Part shown: positions 4,891 to 9,913 of the stretch, one piece after another | How positions within the stretch are numbered: the first letter of the stretch is position 1 | Layout: each line of letters starts with the position of its first letter | Assembly: GCA_021848765.1 (NCBI GenBank) | Contig: JAJZTU010000112.1 | Location: forward strand, 1 to 9,913 | Reading direction: 5' to 3' | DNA from: Bacillota bacterium | GTDB lineage: Bacteria; Bacillota; GCA-003054495; Carboxydocellales; JAJZTU01 | Length of the DNA: 9,913 nucleotides | Made by a program: the position numbers and the translations under genes | The notes under the pieces: model-generated | Told to the model about the DNA's origin: nothing | Databases searched by the model: none | What the model saw: the letters and a program-made list of their open reading frames with translations, nothing else

Positions 4891-5694
4891 TCAATTAGTT
4901 TGCCGACTCTTCTGGGCAAATCCGTATAGAACCTGATAAGTTATATAAACCCCTTTTCCCTCACGATACCGGGAATTTAAAAAAACAGCCAATTTAAAAA
5001 TATCTCCTCCCTTTAGGCAAAAACCCCGGGCACTAAAACAATGACTTTGGGCACCGATTTTTTTGATTCCGACCAGTAATTCCCTGGCTGACGCGTGATA
5101 ATCTTTTAAAAGCTGCTCCTCAACTGTCCACTTGGCAAATCCGCAGGTTGTTAAAATTCGCCCCAATTCCCCGGCATTTATTAAGGCTTCTTTGGGAGAT
5201 TCCAATCCCAGGAAAGAAAGAGCCTGACCAAGTTCCCTGAATGTCTGCTCCCCAAGGGTACTAAAAATAAAGCAACCATCTTCTTTTAGGTTTTTATGAT
5301 AAAGGGCAAAGGGTTGAAGATAATTATTAAACCATTGGAAAACCGCATTGGAGACAATCAAGTCAAAGGAACCATTAATACATAGATTTTCGCCGTCCTC
5401 TACCAGGTAAGTTATGTTAGGGTACGATGATAATTTTTTTTGGGCCACCTCAATCATCCGGGGGGATATATCTAAGGCTAGAATATTGGCTCGAGGGAAT
5501 TCCTTGGCCAAAAGTTCGGTCAGAAAACCAGTCCCGCAACCTATTTCTAAGATTTCCCTAAATTCTTTTCCCACTGCCGTTATTTTATTGCTGAGTTCCT
5601 GGGCCATTTTTTTCTGAACTTTGGCGTATTGGTCATAGGTTGACGCACCCCTGCAAAAATTCTTCCTAATTTGTTCTTTTTCAATGAAGGTCAT
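4891..5694 (-). CDS. bioC: Malonyl-ACP O-methyltransferase BioC
   Basis: BioC methylates the free carboxyl of malonyl-ACP with SAM, so that fatty acid synthase can extend it to pimeloyl-ACP methyl ester. The 267-residue sequence starts with the family opening (RKNFCRGASTYDQYAKVQ, residues 10-27). It has SAM motif I LEIGCGTG (49-56), acidic D75 in ALDISPRM, and the BioC-typical SNAVFQWF (115-122) after motif II. The length matches the family. ATG 5694 is chosen over the TTG just before it because GGAGGT lies 6 nt upstream. The gene overlaps the end of the esterase gene by 14 bp, with its Shine-Dalgarno inside that gene, which implies translational coupling. It is the last gene of the operon. 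Generic class I methyltransferases are the main alternative, but the sequence and context make BioC very likely. Confidence 0.93.
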   Translation of the reverse strand: MTFIEKEQIRKNFCRGASTYDQYAKVQKKMAQELSNKITAVGKEFREILEIGCGTGFLTELLAKEFPRANILALDISPRMIEVAQKKLSSYPNITYLVEDGENLCINGSFDLIVSNAVFQWFNNYLQPFALYHKNLKEDGCFIFSTLGEQTFRELGQALSFLGLESPKEALINAGELGRILTTCGFAKWTVEEQLLKDYHASARELLVGIKKIGAQSHCFSARGFCLKGGDIFKLAVFLNSRYREGKGVYITYQVLYGFAQKSRQTN

Positions 5695-6442
5695 CAAGCC
5701 ACCTCCTAACTATTTCATTGAAAACCTCTGCCTTGCTTAAGAATGGTACATGGCCACATCCCGGCAACATAAGAAGTTGGGCGTTCTTTAGTTGAGCATG
5801 GAGGTAGCAAGCCGCTGCAGGAGGACAAATCTCATCTCTATCTCCGTGAATAATCAAGGACGGCACCTTAATTTTCCCGAGCTTCTCCCGGAGGTCCTGA
5901 TTAATCAAAAAATCAAGACCCGCTGCCAATTCTTTTTCTGACCAGTTTTGTCCCGGGGACAAATATCCTTTTTGAAATTGTTCCATAATCCCTTCCTCCC
6001 GCTCTTGGGAGGTAAACATCAAAGAAAAGAACTTCTCCAAAGTCTGACCGGGATTTCTGGTCAGGCTTTTTTTCATCCTTTCCACCAAGACCCTTGGCAA
6101 ACCGCCATGGTAATCCGGAGCCTGAGTAAACCTGCTGGTTCCCCCTATTAGAACCAGGCCTTTTATTTTTTCAGGCATCAGCAGAGCCAATTCCAGAGCA
6201 ACCAACGACCCCAAAGACCATCCTGTTAATACCATCGGGTCTTCGGTTTCCCGGTTTATTGCTTTTAAGGCATTAAGCCCATATAAAGATGGTCCTTGGC
6301 CATCCCTGGAAGCTTCCTCAACCCCTGAGTGGTAGCTGACCATGATAGCCCTATCTGCAGAAAAATACTTTTCCTGTAAAAACCAAGCTCCCGGCCCCAA
6401 AGCCCATCCGGACAAAAAAATTACAGCAGGTTTTCTTTTCAT
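5681..6442 (-). CDS. bioH: BioH-like pimeloyl-ACP methyl ester esterase (alpha/beta hydrolase)
   Basis: This 253-residue alpha/beta hydrolase has a complete catalytic triad. The nucleophile is S76 in GWSLGS, the Asp is D203 in HGDRDEICP, and the His is H231 in GCGHVPFLSKAE. These align in kind with the E. coli BioH nucleophile GWSLGG and its late HAPF motif. The oxyanion-hole region near the N-terminus reads FLSGWALGPGAW. BioH removes the methyl group from pimeloyl-ACP methyl ester, ending chain extension and freeing the substrate for BioF. Its place between bioF and bioC supports that role. Other esterases (BioG, BioK, BtsA types) can replace BioH in various bacteria, so the symbol is by motif and position. 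ATG 6442 has GGGAGA 5 nt upstream. It lies 11 bp after bioF and overlaps bioC, so it sits firmly in the operon. Confidence 0.85.
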   Translation of the reverse strand: MKRKPAVIFLSGWALGPGAWFLQEKYFSADRAIMVSYHSGVEEASRDGQGPSLYGLNALKAINRETEDPMVLTGWSLGSLVALELALLMPEKIKGLVLIGGTSRFTQAPDYHGGLPRVLVERMKKSLTRNPGQTLEKFFSLMFTSQEREEGIMEQFQKGYLSPGQNWSEKELAAGLDFLINQDLREKLGKIKVPSLIIHGDRDEICPPAAACYLHAQLKNAQLLMLPGCGHVPFLSKAEVFNEIVRRWLDDLH

Positions 6443-6453
6443 AAATGTCTCCC

Positions 6454-7635
6454 TTAAATAATCCTTAATTGACGACCTACCTGCACCAGTTTTGTTAAGG
6501 CCATTTCCAGGTCATCATCCCGTACAGTAGCCATGAGTGTAACCCGCAACCTCGCTGTATTAACGGGAACAGTAGGAGGTCTGATGGCGGATACCAGCAG
6601 GTTTTCTTCATAAAGCCGGTGGCTGAATTCCAGAGTTTTTTGAACTGGCCCGATTAGTATAGGTATAATTTGGCTTTGGCTGTCCAGTGTATTGAAACCC
6701 TTCTCCTTTAGCGCTTTTCGGAGGATGGCAGCTTTGGTCAGGACCCTCTCCCGCCTCCACGGTTCATCCCGGATAATCCTTAAGGCTGCCAAAAGGCCGC
6801 CAATAACTGCAGGGGGCAGGGCGGTAGTATAAATCAAAGTCCTGCTTTTATTCCTTAAATAATCAATGAGCACCCGACTACCTGCTACATAAGCCCCGGC
6901 TCCGCCAAAGGCCTTACTGAGGGTACCCATGTTAATATCTATAGCTTCCGATACTCCGGCTGCTTCTGCCAAACCCCTTCCTGAAGAACCAAAAACACCA
7001 CCTCCATGGGCCTCATCCACCATCAACAGGGCTCCATATTGCTCTTTCAGTTGGACTATTTCTTTAAGGGGGGCTAGGTCACCGTCCATACTAAATACCG
7101 TATCGGTAATGATCAATTTCCTACGATACATACCACAGTTTTTTAGAATATTCTCTAAGGAAACTAAATCCCTGTGTTTATATCTCCGGTGTTCTGCCCT
7201 GCTCAAAATAATACCATCAACAATACTGGCATGGTTGAGCTTATCACTGATGACTATGTCTTCCCGTCCCACTAGGACCGGGATTACACCCAGGTTGGCA
7301 GCATAACCGCTATTGAAAACTAGAGCCCCTTCCGTTCCTTTAAATAGAGCGATTTCTTTTTCCAATTGATCATAAAGTTCATAGTTACCCACTACAAGCC
7401 TTGACGCAGTAGCACCAAAACCATATACTTCCAAGGCAGCTGCAGCTGCCTCTTTGACCCTGGGATCATTGGCCAGGCCTAAGTAGTTGTTAGAGCAAAG
7501 GTTCAACAGTTTATTGCCCCCCAGGGTAATCCATTCTCCGGAGTGGGATTGAATAGTTTTAAATTGGCGAAAGAGTCCTTTTTCCTGGATTTCCAGTAAT
7601 TCCTCCGCTAAATAATTTATATTGGAATTGCCCAT
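6454..7635 (-). CDS. bioF: 8-amino-7-oxononanoate synthase BioF
   Basis: BioF condenses pimeloyl-ACP (or CoA) with L-alanine to give 8-amino-7-oxononanoate (KAPA), a PLP-dependent decarboxylative reaction in the cytoplasm. The 393-residue protein shows the alpha-oxoamine synthase pattern. It has NLCSNNYLGL (45-54), GSxxSR-like GATASRLVVGN (74-84), and NHAS (134-137), whose His stacks on PLP. Further on are DEAHGGGVFG (207-216), with the Asp that pairs with the pyridine nitrogen, and TLSKAFGG (238-245), with the Schiff-base Lys K241. The closest alternative is 2-amino-3-ketobutyrate CoA ligase (Kbl), which is very similar, but the position between bioA and the BioH-like gene settles the assignment. 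ATG 7635 has only a weak Shine-Dalgarno (GGTGAT, about 8 nt away), unlike most genes here, and follows the only sizeable gap in the operon. Confidence 0.95.
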   Translation of the reverse strand: MGNSNINYLAEELLEIQEKGLFRQFKTIQSHSGEWITLGGNKLLNLCSNNYLGLANDPRVKEAAAAALEVYGFGATASRLVVGNYELYDQLEKEIALFKGTEGALVFNSGYAANLGVIPVLVGREDIVISDKLNHASIVDGIILSRAEHRRYKHRDLVSLENILKNCGMYRRKLIITDTVFSMDGDLAPLKEIVQLKEQYGALLMVDEAHGGGVFGSSGRGLAEAAGVSEAIDINMGTLSKAFGGAGAYVAGSRVLIDYLRNKSRTLIYTTALPPAVIGGLLAALRIIRDEPWRRERVLTKAAILRKALKEKGFNTLDSQSQIIPILIGPVQKTLEFSHRLYEENLLVSAIRPPTVPVNTARLRVTLMATVRDDDLEMALTKLVQVGRQLRII

Positions 7636-7774
7636 ACTGGTTCATCACCAACCATAACTTCAATTATTTCAGATGCACTGTAAGTACAGTTGTGTTAACG
7701 CTTTATAGTTCTTTCTCCCGACTCCCCTATGTAATAATGACACTTAAAATCACTCCGTTAAGCGGGATTTAAAT
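7636..7774 (-). promoter_or_regulatory. 139-bp gap between bioA and bioF with a palindrome
   Basis: The rest of the operon is packed or overlapping, but here 139 bp separate two genes. The gap contains the perfect palindrome ACTGTA-AG-TACAGT (7677-7690), immediately beside GTTAACAC on the minus strand (7697-7690), which partly resembles a BirA half-site. I see no good -35/-10 pair. An internal promoter or processing site is possible but unproven. Confidence 0.3.
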
Positions 7775-9154
7775 TTACCCTGTAATAAGACCTTTTCCTA
7801 CAATATCTGCACAAACAGTTTTAATGGAAGTATAAGTTATATCCAAAACTTCCGTTAATTCTTCTTCGCTCATTGAAAGAATGGGCATCAAAACTATGAC
7901 GTTCCCCAATGGCCTGGTAATAAGTCCTCTTTTTCTGGCTTCCAGGGTCACCCGGTGTCCGATATTCAGGGCAAAAGGGAATGGTTCTTTGGCAGCCTTG
8001 TTTTGTACCAGCTCTATTCCTATCATCATACCCTTCTGCCGAATTTCTCCTACCCAGGGTAAAGCATAAAAAGTTGCCAGCCCTTTGGTTAATAATTCAA
8101 TTTTGGGCTGAAGGCCCGTAATGACTTGTTTTTTATCAAAAATTTCCAAATTGGCTAGAGCAGCAGCACCGGCTAAAGGATTGCCAGTATATGTATGTCC
8201 GTGATAAAAAGTCTTTTGCTCCTCGTGGGAGCCCAAAAAGGCCTCAAAAATTTCATCGGTGGTGAGGGTTGCTCCCAAAGGTAGGTATCCCCCCGTTATT
8301 CCTTTGGCCAGGCACATGATATCCGGAGACACTCCTTCTTCTTCACAGGCAAACATTTTACCGGTGCGACCAAAGCCAACAGCTACCTCGTCAGCAATCA
8401 TCAAAACATTATAGCTGGTACATATCTCTCTGACCCTTTTTAAGTAACCTGGTGGACTGGTAATCATGCCTGCCGCCCCCTGGACCAGTGGCTCGATAAT
8501 GAGGGAAGCAATCTCCCTTCCCCTGGCGGCTAAAAGTTCTTCCAGTGGCTCCAGGCAGGCCATACCGCAAGAGCCCTTCTCCTTACCCATGGGACAGCGG
8601 TAACAATAGGGTGAAGGAACTTTATAACCGTCAAAAAGAAGTGGTTTATATAAGCGATGAAAAAGATCAATACCTCCCACACTGACAGAACCAACGGTGT
8701 CGCCATGGTAAGAATTATCCAGATAGACAAATTTCTGTTTTTCCTTATTTTCCTCCCCCCTGGCCTGGCACCAGTACTGGAAGGCTATCTTGAGGGCGAT
8801 TTCCACGGCTGTCGCCCCCGAATCGGAATAGAACACCTTGGTTAAACCTTGCGGGGTAATTTCCACCAGTTTCTTGGCCAACAGGATAGAGGGGACATTG
8901 GCTAAACCCAGTAAGGTAGAGTGGCTGATTTTATTCAGCTGGGCCTGGATTGCTTCGTTGATTTCCCGGCAACAGTGGCCGTGGGTAGTGACCCATAAAG
9001 AAGATATGCCGTCAAGGTATTTCCGTCCTTTAGTATCAAAGAGATAGCTCCCTTCTCCCCTTTCAATAATGGGCGTCTCTTCATTACGATATTGTTGCAT
9101 CTGAGTAAAGGGGTGCCATACATATTCCTTATCCCAAATCTCCAAATTTTCCAA
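7775..9154 (-). CDS. bioA: Adenosylmethionine-8-amino-7-oxononanoate aminotransferase BioA
   Basis: BioA transfers an amino group to KAPA to make 7,8-diaminopelargonic acid (DAPA), usually from SAM; some Bacillus enzymes use lysine. Numbered from the TTG at 9154 (459 residues), class III aminotransferase marks are WHPFTQM (13-19), the BioA signature; YHGDT (149-153); ADEVAVGFGRTG with D255; and the Schiff-base Lys K284 in CLAKGITGGYLPLGA. An internal CxxC...CxxxC group (C184, C187, C196, C200, in YCYRCPMG...CGMAC) could bind a metal or form disulfides. The TTG at 9154 is preferred because GGAGG lies 9 nt upstream. The ATG at 9175, seven codons earlier, has no Shine-Dalgarno within normal range (nearest GGAAGA, 12 nt). 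Either way the gene overlaps the end of bioD, by 26 or 47 bp, suggesting translational coupling. Confidence 0.95.
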   Translation of the reverse strand: MENLEIWDKEYVWHPFTQMQQYRNEETPIIERGEGSYLFDTKGRKYLDGISSLWVTTHGHCCREINEAIQAQLNKISHSTLLGLANVPSILLAKKLVEITPQGLTKVFYSDSGATAVEIALKIAFQYWCQARGEENKEKQKFVYLDNSYHGDTVGSVSVGGIDLFHRLYKPLLFDGYKVPSPYCYRCPMGKEKGSCGMACLEPLEELLAARGREIASLIIEPLVQGAAGMITSPPGYLKRVREICTSYNVLMIADEVAVGFGRTGKMFACEEEGVSPDIMCLAKGITGGYLPLGATLTTDEIFEAFLGSHEEQKTFYHGHTYTGNPLAGAAALANLEIFDKKQVITGLQPKIELLTKGLATFYALPWVGEIRQKGMMIGIELVQNKAAKEPFPFALNIGHRVTLEARKRGLITRPLGNVIVLMPILSMSEEELTEVLDITYTSIKTVCADIVGKGLITG

Positions 9155-9869
9155 AGATTGCTTCCTCCAATCCATTGAAATTTAAAGAATCTTCCATGAG
9201 CTCAACCAGGTTACCAATCTTTCTTTTATCCACATCGATGGAGGGGGAGAAAGGGACTACCCCAAACAAAGGAACACCAGAAAGTTCTTTGATAACCCAA
9301 GGATTGAGATTCTCCACCTGGTCAGTTCCAGGACTTAGGCCATTAATAATTACCCCCAGAACAGGAACTCCCTGGGCCTGGGCATACCGGACAGTCAGGA
9401 GGGTATGATTAATGGTCCCTAGGGAACCACGCGCGACTACCAGTACCGGACAACCCAGCTCCCGGGCCAAGTCAGCCATAAAAAAATCCTTTAGGATGGG
9501 TACGCATAAACCTCCGGCCCCCTCCAAAATAACCAGGTCATAGCGAGGCAAGACCTCTGCAACTGCCTGGTATACCTTGGACAGTTCTATGGGGGTATAT
9601 GTAAGGATGGAAGCCACGAAGGGCGCAGCAGGAGGTTCCAGGGCAACGGGATTTAAAACTTCCAGAGGCTCATCCTGCAATCCGGTTTCTCTATAAAACA
9701 TAGCATCTGGGGAAAAAAGAATTCCTTCACGCCTGGTGGCTCCCGTTTGAAAAGGCTTGATGGCCAAGGTCATATAACCTTTTTTACTGAAAACAGCTAG
9801 AAGTCCGGCAGTGATCACGGTTTTTCCCACCCCCGTATCAGTGCCGGTGACAAAGATTAGCCTTTTCAT
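9129..9869 (-). CDS. bioD: Dethiobiotin synthetase BioD
   Basis: BioD uses ATP and CO2 to close the ureido ring of DAPA, giving dethiobiotin. The 246-residue protein begins MKRLIFVTGTDTGVGKT with the P-loop GTDTGVGKT at 9-17. The catalytic KPFQTG (38-43) corresponds to the KP-x-x-x-G loop of E. coli BioD, and EGAGGLCVP (116-124) is the substrate and Mg-binding loop. Later GVIING (about residues 174-179) and GVVPF match the nucleotide-binding side. The C-terminal tail is slightly longer than E. coli BioD (about 225 residues). ATG 9869 gives the canonical family start. A TTG at 9887, six codons upstream and 5 nt after GGGGTG, is an alternative. It appears to be the first gene of the operon, with a BirA half-site just upstream. 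Confidence 0.95.
   Translation of the reverse strand: MKRLIFVTGTDTGVGKTVITAGLLAVFSKKGYMTLAIKPFQTGATRREGILFSPDAMFYRETGLQDEPLEVLNPVALEPPAAPFVASILTYTPIELSKVYQAVAEVLPRYDLVILEGAGGLCVPILKDFFMADLARELGCPVLVVARGSLGTINHTLLTVRYAQAQGVPVLGVIINGLSPGTDQVENLNPWVIKELSGVPLFGVVPFSPSIDVDKRKIGNLVELMEDSLNFNGLEEAIFGKFGDLG
9164..9168 (-). promoter_or_regulatory. Ribosome binding site that suggests a TTG start for bioA
   Basis: GGAGG on the minus strand, inside the last codons of bioD, stands 9 nt before TTG at 9154. It lies downstream of the ATG at 9175, so it cannot serve that codon. This favours initiation at TTG, with the protein starting at ENLEIWDKEYVW. Confidence 0.55.
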
Positions 9870-9901
9870 AGGACGATTTCCCTTCAAAATTTCACCCCCC
9901 T

Positions 9902-9911
9902 ATTGTTAACC
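9902..9911 (-). promoter_or_regulatory. Half of a BirA operator upstream of bioD
   Basis: GGTTAACAAT on the minus strand matches the right half of the Gram-positive BirA operator (ATTGTTAACC ... GGTTAACAAT, as in front of the B. subtilis biotin operon). The left half would lie just beyond the right edge of the window. BirA with biotinyl-AMP binds such paired sites as a dimer and represses biotin genes. The location, about 33 bp before the bioD ATG, fits. Only one half-site can be seen, hence the moderate confidence. Confidence 0.6.
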
Positions 9912-9913
9912 TG

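Noticed and set aside
4623..4929. 98-codon open frames on both strands between the DsrE-like gene and bioC
   Set aside because: They are mirror-image frames with unnatural residue composition, overlapping the end of bioC, and without good ribosome binding sites.
7690..7697. GTTAACAC upstream of bioF as a BirA operator
   Set aside because: It matches only the core of one half-site and no partner half-site is found at the expected spacing.

Overview
The window looks like a piece of a low-to-mid GC Gram-positive anaerobe, most likely a Clostridia member of the Desulfotomaculum/Peptococcaceae kind. This is inferred from strong AGGAGG-type ribosome binding sites, a B. subtilis-type BirA half-operator, an oxygen-sensitive [FeFe] hydrogenase, a DsrE-like protein and the start of a NarI/Hdr-type membrane cytochrome subunit. 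No taxonomic marker gene is present, so the genus is a guess.

Layout, left to right. (1) 1-282, minus: first 94 residues of a NarI-like (gamma subunit) membrane protein running off the left edge. Its roughly 250-nt leader carries a long imperfect hairpin (316-393) and a plausible promoter with repeated AT-rich boxes (518-564). (2) 822-1502, minus: a class I SAM-dependent O-methyltransferase of the YrrM/TrmR type. (3) 1728-1970, plus: an 80-residue ribbon-helix-helix-like protein with a clear terminator (1980-2025). (4) 2051-3340, minus: a 429-residue monomeric [FeFe] hydrogenase with an N-terminal ferredoxin domain and an unusual L1 motif (TSMCCPMW). (5) About 3400-3595, minus: a dense set of nested helices that I read as a structured noncoding RNA, possibly of the raiA motif class. 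(6) 3704-3826, minus: a 40-codon remnant resembling the N-terminus of IS1182-family transposases. (7) 4241-4633, plus: a DsrE/DsrF-like protein (COG1416) behind a near-consensus promoter whose -35 box lies in a perfect inverted repeat. (8) 4891-9869, minus: a biotin operon in the order bioD, bioA, bioF, bioH-like, bioC.

The five biotin genes together cover making and releasing the pimeloyl moiety (BioC methylates malonyl-ACP, the BioH-like esterase removes the methyl group) and three of the four ring-assembly steps (BioF, BioA, BioD). Only biotin synthase (BioB) is missing, and it must be encoded elsewhere or just beyond the right edge. The genes are tightly packed or overlapping except for a 139-bp gap between bioA and bioF. 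At the right edge the sequence GGTTAACAAT (minus strand) matches one half of the BirA operator known from Bacillus biotin operons, so the operon is probably repressed by biotinyl-AMP-bound BirA and begins with bioD.

The most interesting parts for follow-up are the structured RNA candidate upstream of the hydrogenase, the structured leader of the NarI-like gene, and the operator-like palindromes in front of the DsrE-like gene. I did not find a convincing wholly new multi-gene system.
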